DNA of 20,981 nt from assembly GCA_900088475.1 (NCBI GenBank), contig FLMG01002679.1:1-20981 (forward strand). Direction: 5' to 3'. This DNA comes from Hyphochytrium catenoides. Its lineage: Eukaryota > Sar > Hyphochytriomycetes > Hyphochytriales > Hyphochytriaceae. Position 1 is the first letter of the stretch. The number at the start of each line of letters is the position of its first letter. Under the pieces are notes generated by a model. The model saw only the letters and a list, made by a program, of their open reading frames with translations. It had not been told where the DNA came from and ran no database searches. This document shows, piece after piece, positions 1 through 10,100 of this stretch. The translations under genes and the position numbers were made by a program.

Positions 1-539
1 CGTCACAATCATCACGCGGCCCAAATGGTGAGCACTTTGAAGAAGCTCCAAGACGAGCTCCTCAAAGGAGGCAAGCTGACGTTTGTCCTCTGCCTCCAGA
101 CTGACACTGCCCTGGCAGGCCTCCCAGCCCTTCCCCTCCAGCCATGAGGACGGAAACAGAGTATCATCTAAGGATGCAGGCGAGCGAAGTGTGAGAGACA
201 TAGGTCTTGCCAGCGCAGGTGCTGGAGCTGAAGGAAAGAAACGGACTAGAGACATATCGAAGACAACGTAGACAATGGGAGACGAACACACAGAACGTGA
301 GAGAAAGAGAGAGAAACTGGTGCACCCGACCGCGTACCCCAATCGAAGACAATAACTGTTTCGGCCTCCTCCTCAGTGCTGTCGACTCTTTCCTTCTCCT
401 TCTCGTTCAGGCATTTGCCAACTGCGACAGTGGCAGCCAAAGCTCCGGCCGCCGACAATTCTGCAGGCGCCTTCTCCTCTCTCAGCAACCCCAATCCCTC
501 CTGCAGCACCCCAGTGGGCTGTAAAACGCTTGGCGGCAT
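1..539 (-). CDS. HAD-like protein with DxDxT motif, partial (3' end outside window)
   Basis: Two exons are visible: 338-539 (start codon 537-539) and 1-167, joined through a 170-bp intron with a GTACGC donor and a CCTTAG acceptor. The split codon restores the motif FDWDDTLFPSSW. The 123 visible residues begin with a variable, acid- and Ala-rich leader (about 1-60). A beta strand VIVF then leads to Asp66-x-Asp68-Asp-Thr70, the HAD-superfamily motif I (nucleophile and general acid aspartates). A predicted helix and a second strand GRVMIVT (about 118-123) follow, after which the gene leaves the window. This fits a family of HAD-like proteins I recall from protists and fungi, in which DxDDTLxPSxW is followed by LGxVxIVTN. 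Whether it is an active phosphatase cannot be judged, because motifs II-IV are off the edge. The presence and phase of the exons are well supported; the substrate is unknown. Confidence 0.82.
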
Positions 540-1313
540 TGCTTCAGAGTAGCAATGGCTGGACTATCCCAAAGGAGCTGTCGGCAAGGAGGCGGGATGC
601 CTGACGAGACAGTGCTTCAGGTTTGATTGGCAGACGGCACATGGGCAACTCAAAGTCCAGTCCCAGATGAGAGAAAGGAGAGAGAGAGAAAGAGCGACAC
701 CAGCAGGACAAGGAGCAAGAGAGAGGCTTTACGAAGAGAAGCAAGGACATTCTTGGTGTGGCCTTGTATACCTTGGAGTCAACAGAGTGTCTCCTTCTGC
801 ATGCAGCGCCAGAAAGCGCGCAGCTCAGCCTCCTAACTCTGCACGTCTCTCCTTCAGTGCTGCGTGCCTTGTGTCTCTGTCACTGGGCTCGTTCAGGCTG
901 AAGCTGTCTCGCCAGCAGACGCGAGCGCAAAGAGAGAACCCTCCTAACACTCTCTCTTTCTCAGGTTTCTATTCGTATCGCTGAGGTTGTCGGTATCAGC
1001 TTTGGAGAGACAATAGGGAGAGAAGCGCGAAAGAAAAGAAGAGACACGGCGCTGGCTAAGTGGCGATAGAGAGAGAAGAATGGAATGCGAGGATGCAGAT
1101 GCGGGCGCGGCCGCAATGTGGGCCTCTTCCTTCATTGGCAAGGGTTAGAAGATGCGACCGTGACTTTGGGAAAAAAGTGTAGAACTAGCAACTGCCGTAC
1201 AGAAGATGGAGAAAGAGAGACAAAGAGCGACGGGAACAGAAAGCAAGCTGGAGAGAGAGAGGAGCGAGGACGAAAGAAGAAAGAAAGCGAGAGAGCAAAG
1301 AGAGAGAGATACT

Positions 1314-1356
<43 letters not shown>

Positions 1357-2708
1357 TACAGAGAGAGAGAGAGAGGGAGGAGGAGAGAGAGAGAGAAAGA
1401 GAGAGAGAAAGACAGAGAGAGAGAGACAAGAGAGACAAGAGAGAGGCACTATGTAAACACTGTAGGGGCCTGATACTAGCTGTTCCAATCTTACTGCTAT
1501 ACATTATCTATAGCCTATACAGATTACTATTCTCGGGTGGGGTATTATTACTACAGTTCCTAGTGCCTTGCGAATCTTCTTCAATTCGGACCCCAGGCGG
1601 CGTTACTTTAGGGAACTAATGGCCAAAACCTCTAATATTCGAGGAAAGAAGAGTTTATCTTCGGGTATAAGGAGCAGAGAGATGCGGGCGAGCTGATCTT
1701 CAACACAGACTTTCTGCCCTCTTTTTTCTTTTTTGAAGCTTTGAAGACAGTGTCATCGCTTTGCGCTCTATGCTGCGCGCCGGCTAGTGAAGATTCATCA
1801 TCGTAGAAGCAGGTCCGTCCCTCAGATCATCTGCGGATGTTCGATGCTCTATGAAGCCCAAAAGACGGTGGTAATGGCTGCCGGGAAATAGTAAGTACAC
1901 TTCTGAGGCAATGTTGGAGGGCGTGATGCGTTTATAGCCCAGTCTCCGTTCTTGACTATGGAAACATGCTTGTATCCCGTCTTCATAGGCTCGCCCCCCG
2001 AAAAAGTGGAAGATTACATGTCTGTCCGCGGCTCATTTCCTTCTCCCCCTATTCTACTATTTCCAATTGGCGACATATCTGGCATATACCTGGTCTTCTT
2101 TAGATACGGACGCACCAAGTGCTAGGGAAATTATGCAGACACTAGTCCTTCCTCCTCTGCCGCAGTCATTGGCTTAGCGAAAGTGTTGATGCATTGCGGA
2201 GCAGGCACACAGATGATAAAATAAAGCCTGGCTTCCGTACGTCGCTGTTTGATTTGGAATGACATATCCTGAGTAACAAGAGGAGGAGGTGTTAAGCTTT
2301 TCACACTGATGCTCAGCCGACGCCACACCCAGAGTTATAGAGAGGTTGCTAACCCTATCTTGACTATGGCGACGCTCATAGAGAACCTAAAACCCTTTAA
2401 AATGTCGAGTTCTGAGGATAGGTGTATGTCAACGGAGCCTATGCAGTGCTGCTGTTGGTTTGGTCCCTAAGTAAGAGTACACCATTGGAAAAAGATCATC
2501 CAACGGATGAAGGTTGTGCACCAGTGCGGCTTTTCATATGCTAGCCTCGTACCAAATTATTGCCGTGATGATCTTGTGTGACAAGTCTAGAGATTAAACG
2601 GCAGTGGCCCGACCACAACCTTCAATGCTTTCTTGGCCAAGACCGTGCTAGTAAACAGAGTTTTATATATACGCTGGGGATCGTCCTGACCGTGAACTAA
2701 TTTCCTCT
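540..2708. other. Gene-poor spacer with microsatellite; no gene recognised
   Basis: The first part (540-1140) lies upstream of the HAD-like gene start and probably holds its 5' leader and promoter. It contains pyrimidine-rich runs on the minus strand. A GA-rich tract occupies about 1204-1445. From about 1450 to 2700 the composition is more AT-rich and all frames close quickly. A short plus-strand ORF at 2367-2471 (34 codons, Cys cluster near its end) has no recognisable homology. I found no exon chain with consistent splice sites and phase. Confidence 0.5.
1204..1445. repeat. GA-rich microsatellite tract (perfect GA 1321-1345)
   Basis: About 240 bases are nearly pure purine on the plus strand. 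There is a perfect GA core at 1321-1345 and several interrupted GA runs around it. The apparent ORFs on both strands (Arg/Glu-rich on plus, Leu/Ser-rich on minus) are by-products of the repeat. Confidence 0.93.
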
Positions 2709-3375
2709 TTACTCGGTGTAGATCCCAAACATAATAGCGTTTGCCCATAAAGATAGCTGTTTAAACATGGAAGAAAGAGGTCGAGCGAGCCGACGGTCAA
2801 AGACAAGTATTGGCTCATCCAGAGGATTTTGTATATCCCTTACACTCTTATAGGACGCCGTGGCATAGTTGTCAGTCTGCGTGTCCCACAACGACCGAGA
2901 TGCGACCCGCACACCTTGATCCTTGTTCTGCCCAATCGTGACCTGAACGATGATCTTATATCGAGGGAACTTGCACTCGTCTGCAGCAACACAGGGTAGT
3001 AGGCAGTTGTGTCATTATATTCGAGTAGAGGGTTATAGTTCAATGCCGGACAGTTACCTTTGATGCGCTTCTTGATTGTCTCAGCGATGGTAATAGCCCA
3101 TTCTTTCGAATCTTCGTCGCTAAAGCTCTTACCTTGCAGCGTCTCCGTAAGCACTTCGTCCGCAATTTTACGTGCTTTTGATGGAAGGAATCTGCGCAGA
3201 GAACCAAAGGGGTAGTCAGATCCTGCTTTGACTGCTGCGGAGAAACAGGAACGCATGGCATCACTTACTGCTCACCCTCGCCAGGGCCCATTATATACGT
3301 CGGCTCAAAGACTTCTATGACCTTTGGAGTCATAACCTGTAGCTGCGGTACAGGCTGAGGGCTTTCAGGCGTCAT
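2709..3375 (-). CDS. Tctex1-type dynein light chain, TCTEX1D2/DYNLT2B-like
   Basis: Four exons give a 141-residue protein: 3269-3375 (ATG at 3373-3375), 3058-3191, 2844-2980 and 2709-2756 (stop TAA 2709-2711). Introns are 77, 77 and 87 bp, with donors GTAAGT, GTAACT and GTAAGG; phases 2, 1 and 0 all match. After a short Pro-rich N-terminus and the segment FEPTYIMGPG, the Tctex1 fold follows: helices around ARKIADEVLTETLQGKSF and WAITIAETIKKRIK, then strands RYKIIVQVTIGQ, GVRVASRSLWDTQTDNYAT and WANAIMFGIYTE. The order and spacing, with the family signature WDxxTDNYA, match the TCTEX1D2 (DYNLT2B) subfamily best. That protein serves dynein-2, the retrograde intraflagellar transport motor, and inner-arm dynein of cilia. 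A different Tctex1 paralogue is possible, but family membership is secure. Confidence 0.88.
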
Positions 3376-4865
3376 GGTTTTGACGAAGAAACTCTTATAG
3401 AGAAGCCGAGCACAATGTCCTATCAAGGTGTGGGCGACCGCCTATCCGACCGGTGTGGAAGCTGTACTGAGCTCTATAATAGCTAAACCCTTCTTACGTG
3501 TGCGCTCTTTCTCGTTACGGCTCCTTTCAACAGCTTTTTGGTTTGCTGGAGGTTGACAAGAGCAGCCCTTCTGGAAGCTGATCACAAATGGATATGAGCC
3601 TTGCTTCGGCAGACCCTGAACGGTTCGTGCTCTGGTAGCTTTCGCGGTAGGTCCACAGGTGTCAATCAACAAGTGTGTCGTCATCATCGCCAAAACTCCG
3701 ACAGACTTGGCTGTTATTATTAGAAAACCCAATAATATCACTCGGCAACTCTTCATCTCCAGCTCATGCGCGACGCTTCAATAGCTTACTGATTACTGAA
3801 AACAGATATGATAATCTCACTTATGAATTCTGTGTTTGATTCTCTGACTGATTCTGACTCACAAAAGGTGCAAGAGAGCGTGAACCGAAGCGAACAGTCA
3901 CTGGATTTGCTGGGTCATTCGCTCCAACCTTGCCAGGCCGCCCGCAGGTGCAGCAGTGCAAGCTCTTCTCACCTGCTGAGCCATCAATCATCACTTCCTC
4001 TCAGCCCTGAGATGACTAGTTCTTCTACTACCCTTGCTCCTCACCGTGGTAGAATCAGCAGCCCCCACACTTCGTCCAATGCATCTTTGTACCATGGTTA
4101 TTTTTTTGGAGTCGGACCCAACAGCTGGTCGCCAAAGGCTGCCTTGTGCTGCTTTTTTCCTTCTGCATGAAGATTGAAGAAGGGCTGTGTTCTCAAAAGG
4201 GCGAGCGTTTGGCCTTCTCCAGACACACCCTATCGAGTTCCTACAATTTCTAATAGCATCCAATAGCCGGACACTTGCAAACAGTCCCGATTCCAGAGGC
4301 ATTAGCAGGTTTACGACTTCTCTCTTCCCTCGACCTCTTCGGACGACAGTGCTGTCCACCGTGGACAGACTTAGATTCCTCCTCTGTGTACCAGTTGTGG
4401 CTCCTGGTTTCCTCTAAGCAGGCTGACTGATCTTAGCAAGGAGCTATGACTGAAGAGAGCAATGTGATGAACTCTTGTCCACATCTTTTAGATAGAGGCA
4501 CAGCTTCTCGTCGGTTAGCTCTCTGAGCCAGCCAGCCATGGTGGCTGTAGGCAATCACTTTGAGATCTCCCTAGTTCGTGACAAAGCAATAAAAAGGTTA
4601 ACCTCAACACGGGGGAAGCCATCAGGGCCTTCCTGACTCTCAAAGCTTGCTAGACCATATTGAGTACCCTTTCTTGCTAAGCCCTGTCAAATACCCTGCT
4701 TTCCTTTGCTCAACGCTGGTGCTACAGCTAACGTAGACAGCTACGTTTCGACTGCTTGTCCAGCTGTCAAGCATTTCCCTAAAATCCGACGCCATTGGAA
4801 GCGTTAGAACTATCTGTGCTGACAAAATCCGCATATCTTGAAGCCCCACCTTCGTTCGTGGTTCG
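3376..4865. other. Spacer between divergent genes; no gene identified
   Basis: This 1.5-kb stretch separates the start of the minus-strand Tctex1 gene from the start of the plus-strand PLAC8 gene, so it should hold both promoters. Several ORFs of 100-120 codons overlap one another on opposite strands (for example 3808-4170 plus and 3991-4359 minus) without recognisable motifs. A short minus-strand ORF starting at 4539 has a strong start context (GCCACCATGG) but no clear continuation. A spliced, lineage-specific gene cannot be excluded. Confidence 0.4.
3442..3756 (-). CDS. Possible small secreted protein, unrecognised
   Basis: A 104-codon ORF begins with ATG and has a signal-peptide-like start: Lys3, then a hydrophobic stretch of about residues 6-24 (VILLGFLII...). 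A basic segment around residues 83-90 follows, with a few cysteines. It lies 66 bp upstream of the Tctex1 start on the same strand, so it would run straight into that gene's promoter. I recognise no family. An ORF of this length can occur by chance, so this is only a candidate. Confidence 0.18.
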   Translation of the reverse strand: MKSCRVILLGFLIITAKSVGVLAMMTTHLLIDTCGPTAKATRARTVQGLPKQGSYPFVISFQKGCSCQPPANQKAVERSRNEKERTRKKGLAIIELSTASTPVG

Positions 4866-5738
4866 ATGATTTCCACTTGTCCACGTTGCGGGGAGCCCTT
4901 CGGCTCTCCCGAAGAGAAATTTTGCGGTTATTGTGGAGCTCCTCGCCGCCCGCCATCCTCAGCGTCAATGCACGGAGCCCCAGAGCAGCATCGTAGCCAT
5001 GTTCCACCAGTCGCTCAGACAGCGGTAACAAATGAACATAGTACGAGCAACTTGAGCATCCCGCGTTTCTACAATCATGATGATGGGAATCCGTCTGTAC
5101 TAAGAGATAGGACCGGAGAAGCTGATAGCTATGGGTACCTTCTGCCCCTTACTGGACGGTGGAGAGCTAGCATTCTCACTGCCTGCCTTCGGCATCCACT
5201 ACCAAACTGCTTAATGCCGTGGTGCCTTCCTTGCGTCACCTTCTCTCAGATCAATGCACGGCTTGGAGTCCGATCTTACCAGAGCTCTCTCATGCTATCG
5301 CTTAGCATTTGGCTTGGGATGATGCTAGCAGCGGCGCTTGCAGGCTCATTGACTTGCGTAGATGATGGATACTATCAGTACGGCCGGTACTATACATATC
5401 GTAGGTGCAGTTATGGAGTCCTCTACGCATTCGGGTCATCCTTTGCAAGTCTGTTTGCCGTCCTGTGGCTCATGTTGCTCATTGCTCAGCGTAGTATCGT
5501 GAGGCGGCTGCTGTCCTTACGTGGTAGTATTCTCTCGGACTGCTGCTGGTCGTTTTGGTGTGGATGCTGCTCTCTGGCGCAGTTGGGCACTCAAGTGGGC
5601 TCCTATAAGCCTGGCTCTTGCGACTTCAGAGCACCCCCGTTCAGAGAAGCTCCCGGTTATTACTATGGCGGAGTCATGGCGACCCCAACTGCGACACCTC
5701 CATCACAACCGGCGGCCGTCGCTGAATCCAGAGTGTAA
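4866..5738 (+). CDS. Zinc-ribbon + PLAC8 (Cys-rich) membrane protein
   Basis: A single open exon encodes 290 residues. Residues 5-23 form a treble-clef-like zinc ribbon: CPRCGE, then CGYCGAP (Cys5, Cys8, Cys20, Cys23). A polar linker with Ser, His and Pro follows (about 28-95). A PLAC8 domain then spans about 98-240. Its first Cys motif is NCLMPWCLPC (115-123), followed by FSQINARLG, two hydrophobic segments at about 143-162 and 187-207, and the second Cys cluster DCCWSFWCGCCSLAQ (225-239). The C-terminus is Pro/Ala/Tyr-rich. PLAC8 proteins are membrane proteins linked to organ size, metal tolerance and cell-surface processes in plants, fungi and animals; the exact activity here is unknown. 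The acidic Tyr-rich loop between the hydrophobic segments (164-180) is longer than usual. No intron is needed, unlike its neighbours. Confidence 0.82.
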   Translation: MISTCPRCGEPFGSPEEKFCGYCGAPRRPPSSASMHGAPEQHRSHVPPVAQTAVTNEHSTSNLSIPRFYNHDDGNPSVLRDRTGEADSYGYLLPLTGRWRASILTACLRHPLPNCLMPWCLPCVTFSQINARLGVRSYQSSLMLSLSIWLGMMLAAALAGSLTCVDDGYYQYGRYYTYRRCSYGVLYAFGSSFASLFAVLWLMLLIAQRSIVRRLLSLRGSILSDCCWSFWCGCCSLAQLGTQVGSYKPGSCDFRAPPFREAPGYYYGGVMATPTATPPSQPAAVAESRV

Positions 5739-7124
5739 GCAGACTATCTGCCTGCACTATCTCTATAGTACATAGAATGGGCAATAGCAATGGAAGCCCT
5801 GGTCCGCCATTAGTCTATATAAGAGCCTGTGCACTAGGTAGACCCCGGCTGGTTTTAAAACGCCGGTGGCGCCGGTAAGGCTTTCTCTCAAGAAGACGTA
5901 CACGATAAAATCAATATAGATAAATAGAAGTGTTGACGCGCTGGCATTTGACTCATTGCTTATAGCGGTCCCCTACGTCTATAGATGGAATCCACAGAAA
6001 AAATTGACACATTGACCGCCTTGTTTACTGTGGGGAATAGAGATAGGAGAGTGCTACAGGCTCGTCTTGGAGGTTTCCGGAAAGAGAGACCGCACAGAGA
6101 TGTACCAGCAGGGCTAAGTGTTGTTGAAGCTCCTCTGGTGTGTACGCATGTATTTCAACGCATCACCTGTCTTGTTGGATTCCTTTGGATCAGCTTTGCC
6201 CGTCCAACAACTAATAATTCAGGGCTCTTCTTGATTATGCTGCCGGGCAATGAACAAGGCACCAGGTCCTGAAGCCTGTCCTTCCGCATTAATTAGTTCC
6301 CTACTGAGCTCTCATATATCTTTCCTAGCAAGTCATATCGTCTCTCGACCATGTGCACTCATCATCATAGCTTCATCATCGTGGATCCTCCTCGCCTGAC
6401 AGCCAGCTCTTCATGAATGAAGAAGAGGAGAGGTGGTCCAAGGAACAACAAGGGCGTGATGAGTGATAAGAAGAAGGAAGAGAAAGAAGCTCCGTCCGTT
6501 ACATACATCGTCAGGCTGAAGCGCCAGGGGTATATCTGGGGGATCCTGGGGGATGAGAGAGAGACAAAGAAGATGCGAATCTTCTGAAAACCCAAAGCTG
6601 CTGAAGAGCTCTTCGCCCCAGACAGAGCGCGGCCGCCGCAGAGATTATCGGGAAGCTGTCATCGCCTTTATGAGGGACTACGCTGAGCCTGCACGCAGAT
6701 CCTCGCTGGGATATAGAAGTATAAAGCGAGATACATCTATAAGAGAGGCATTGGCGTTCGGACAGAGAGCTGCACGAGGCGATAAAATGATATCACGGCA
6801 GTAAGGAGGTTCTACCTGAGCGCACTTCCTAGCAGCATGTAGTGCTGATGTCCACAATGAGAGAAGAGGTCATCTCGCTCTCATCAGTTCAGCCGCAGCT
6901 GTCACTCACTGTCTTCTCGTACATCTTGGCGTCCCGTCACCGAGAGTGGCGCGATGATAAGCATTATTCGTCCCAGATGCTCCAGTAGATCTATAAGTTA
7001 CGTCTCCAAAGCCCGGGCCTATCTCAGACTCCGCCCCTCTGTGGAAGCGTGCAGATTCTCCCATTCGCATTACACGTGGCACACTCCTGTTGTCCAAATA
7101 CTGAAGGAGCGACGACTCCGCGGC
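5739..7124. other. Spacer before the Pat-like gene; mostly unassigned
   Basis: After the PLAC8 stop there is no recognisable gene to about 6410. A 95-codon plus ORF at 5985-6272 lacks motifs. AT-rich sequence near 5905-5930 could serve as the PLAC8 3' end. The interval 6805-7124 is probably the promoter and leader of the Pat-like gene. One candidate small spliced gene inside the interval is listed separately. Confidence 0.4.
6417..6804 (+). CDS. Speculative two-exon small basic protein
   Basis: Exon 1 (6417-6529) starts with ATG and encodes a Lys/Arg-rich head ending in SVTYIVRLKRQ. A GTATAT donor at 6530 and a CCGCAG acceptor ending at 6641 define a 112-bp intron of phase 2. The second exon (6642-6804) then runs on in frame through DYREAVIAFMRDYAEPARRS to a TAA stop, giving 91 residues. 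The splice join keeps two separately open, protein-like stretches in one frame, which is the only support. I recognise no family. An out-of-frame ATG lies four bases upstream at 6413, which weakens the chosen start. Confidence 0.28.
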
Positions 7125-10100
7125 ATGCAGAGCTCCCTGCGACCACCTAAGGCGACGAAATTTAGAGCGCTAAGCGCTATGGCGCCATCAATGGCCGTAC
7201 AACGGGGCCGTTATTTGCCCAAACTGTTTCACCCAGCGTCCATCGCAGGTTCGTCTTTGTGCGCCCCTGTACTGTCGTTATAGCCGTCCATTAAGCGGTC
7301 AAAATGCTTTAAGAAATGACTTTCCGCTCTCTTCTATAAAGTGTTCGGTACCACCGGATCCCCGGAGGATGTGGCAGGCTCCCAGCTGCTGAAGAATCTT
7401 ACGGAGGGCAGAGGAGCAGCCAGCAGACGCGAACCGAGACGAATATATGTCGTCAATGACTCAGTGATGGCCATTGACGACGTTGAAAGCTTCGCCAGGT
7501 GGGCTTACTATCTCCTTTCTGTCGGCAGTGCGATAAGAGGACCTTCGCTCAGGTACTTCTTGTACGCCTTGTGATCTTCTTTGCCGCCTGTAGCCTTGAG
7601 ATGGTTCCTGAAGCTCCGGATATTGCTGTTATCCTCAGTCCTGCGACAGAAGTTCCTGCCATTATTAGATGTAAGCAAGCAGAAAATGGATACTTCCCTT
7701 TGGCTTCAACTCTCTTATCAACGCCCTTTATTAGATAAGGACATGGGGCTTCTCCTATCTGGCCTCAGATCATACTTTCTGCCATAGGCTCTATGCATTG
7801 AAGTTCTAATGCCTTGTAGACTCGGCCTGTTCTTTCTGTAGACTCGGCCTACTCTTTCTTTAAAGGAGCCGCTTGATGTCGTGTTTGCCGCTCTGCTCGT
7901 CTACTAACACTTATCCTCTGCTTTGATGGAAGCCTGCGTTCGAAAGGAAGTGAAGATCGCAGTCGTAATGAGCAAAGGTTTCAGGGAATGTGGAGAGCGA
8001 GGAAGGCTGCTTGAGGAGGAGCTATTAGAGATCTCTCGGAACACGATCACAAGGTGTTTGCTTCTGAAAGGGTGGTCAACTCAGGCAAACTCTTTTGCAA
8101 ATCTGCTACCTTGCTGACCTAAACTCTGTTGCTCTGTGCCGCCTGCTTCTGGTTGTCCCAGTATAGCCTAATAGTAACCATTGCACTGTGTTACTTTGCT
8201 GCTCAACCTGTTCCGATACTACAGAATCCTTGGTCCAAACAGCAGTGGAGTGATGGTGCCCAGCGAGGGACTAAACATCACATGCTTTCCCTGCCTCTCT
8301 TCCCCTGGACGAGTGGGCTTTTTGTTCGAAGGGTCTGGCGGCTCTTCGCTAGTCGACTGGAGCCAAAACCAGAAGCTTGGGGTCAGTGCCTACGTCTCTG
8401 TGGGAAACAAGTGCGACATTAACTGGGGTAAGTTTGCGCAAGGAAGACAATTCGCAGATACCGAGCGCTTATTGCTCTTCTCATATATACCTTTCACACC
8501 TTTCTCCTCTCTGCATACCTGCTGTCCATGGAGTGGATTGTCCTTTGTATCTCTGGCTCTAGAGGCGAATCAGACTTAGCAAATCGCCTAACCACTCTTC
8601 GGCCTTCCTTGCCGCGTAATCGGGTTTCTGCTTTTACCTCTACTTGTAGGCGACATTATAGGCCTCTTTCGGGATGATCCTAACACCAAGGCCCTATGCC
8701 TCTTTATTGAGTCAGTCGGGCAGAATGCCCGCAGCTTTATCTCTTCAGCTCGGGAGTTAGCCTTACGCAAGCCCATAATCGCTTTACATGCCGGGAAGAC
8801 AAAGGAAGGAGCGCTTGTTTCTGCAAGGGACTCAGGCGCACCAGCTTCAGATGTCAAAGTTCTGGAAGCAGCTCTTTTGCGCTGCGGCATCCTAAGAGTG
8901 GTACGCTGAGAAGCGTTCGCAGTGACCGTAGAGAGGCGGTCTCTCAGTCACCAACTCCGCTGGTTCTTGGTAGTTGATGTTCGTTGACCTCTTGTTCGTT
9001 GACCTCTTGTACTTTCATCTTCTTCTTGGTTACGCTCACTCTCTTGTCCTACGCTCCTCCGAGATTCGCAGGGAGAGCTTACTTTAAGTGCTCCATTCTC
9101 CTACGTCTCTTCAAAACAATCTGACGGATACCATATGCTATGCAGACTGCATTAGTGTCTAAGTGTGGCGTGTCTGTTTCCTCCTGTCTGTTAAGATAAC
9201 AACCTCCTTATCACAGGGAACCCTGAGTACACTCTACAAGGCGGCAATGACTCTTTCTCTCCAGCCAATCCCTAAGGGACCACACTTGTCAATCATCTCC
9301 AACAGTAATGCCGCAAGTGTCCTAGCCACAGATGGACTCATCTATAACGGCGGCCAGCTCGCCTCCTTCAGTGAAGAGACGAGAGATGAGCTGCAACGCC
9401 TTCTCCCTCCACACTCTAGCCCCGACAACCCTATCTCTGCTGCGCATGCAGCGACTCCTGAACACTATCAAGAGGTAAGAATGCCTAGCCATAGACATCA
9501 GGGATATCTTCTCAAGCTCCTCAGTGAGAATTCAGCCCAATACCCTTTGCCAGCTGGTACTTACCTTGTTCAAAGTTGCAGCCGAACCAATTAGATGTCT
9601 TGGAAGCTTACGAAAGCGGTGCTAATGGGTAGCTGCTTTTTGCCTCTTAGATAATAGAGACCGTTCTGAAGGACCGGCAGACAAGCGGTGCGATGATCAT
9701 CCACACGCCCGAGCCAGGACTCTCTCCTCATACGGTCGCCGAGACCATCACGTCCGTCCGAAAGCCACCAGGCAAGATATTGATGGCCTGCTTCATGGGA
9801 GGGAACGACGAAGTGGAGGAAGGTAGGGCCTGGAGAAGCTCCTTTAAGATCTTGGACTGCTTCTCGTCTCTCACTCTATTGCTGTTCGCGTATGATCTTG
9901 TGCGCGAGAGGCTCACTCTAAGCGTTAATATGTAGCCAAGAGGCTGTGCATTGAGAAGGGCGTTCCTACTTTCAGGTTCCCGGACACGGCGGCGAGGGTT
10001 TTTGACATCGTGCAGCAGTATTCCTTCTCCAGGGATAGGTAAGAGGCAGCGGAGGCCGCCACGGAGCCTGCACTAACCAGGAATCCTACCTTTGTGCTTG

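Noticed and set aside
1-166. Plus-strand frame open from base 1 to a stop at 166
   Set aside because: The opposite strand carries the HAD-like exon with the clear DxDxT motif and a matched splice junction; the plus frame is its shadow.
1145-1619. Long Arg/Glu-rich (plus) and Leu/Ser-rich (minus) ORFs
   Set aside because: They are translations of the GA microsatellite and carry no non-repeat protein features.
3808-4359. Overlapping ORFs of about 120 codons on both strands (3808-4170 plus, 3991-4359 minus)
   Set aside because: Neither has a recognisable motif, and no splice chain extends either one.
5985-6272. 95-codon plus-strand ORF
   Set aside because: No family features, no splice partners, and a length expected by chance in this spacer.
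7815-9009. Short tandem repeats considered as a CRISPR array or mobile element
   Set aside because: Each is a single two-copy duplication inside a eukaryotic intron, without spacers, terminal repeats or a transposase.
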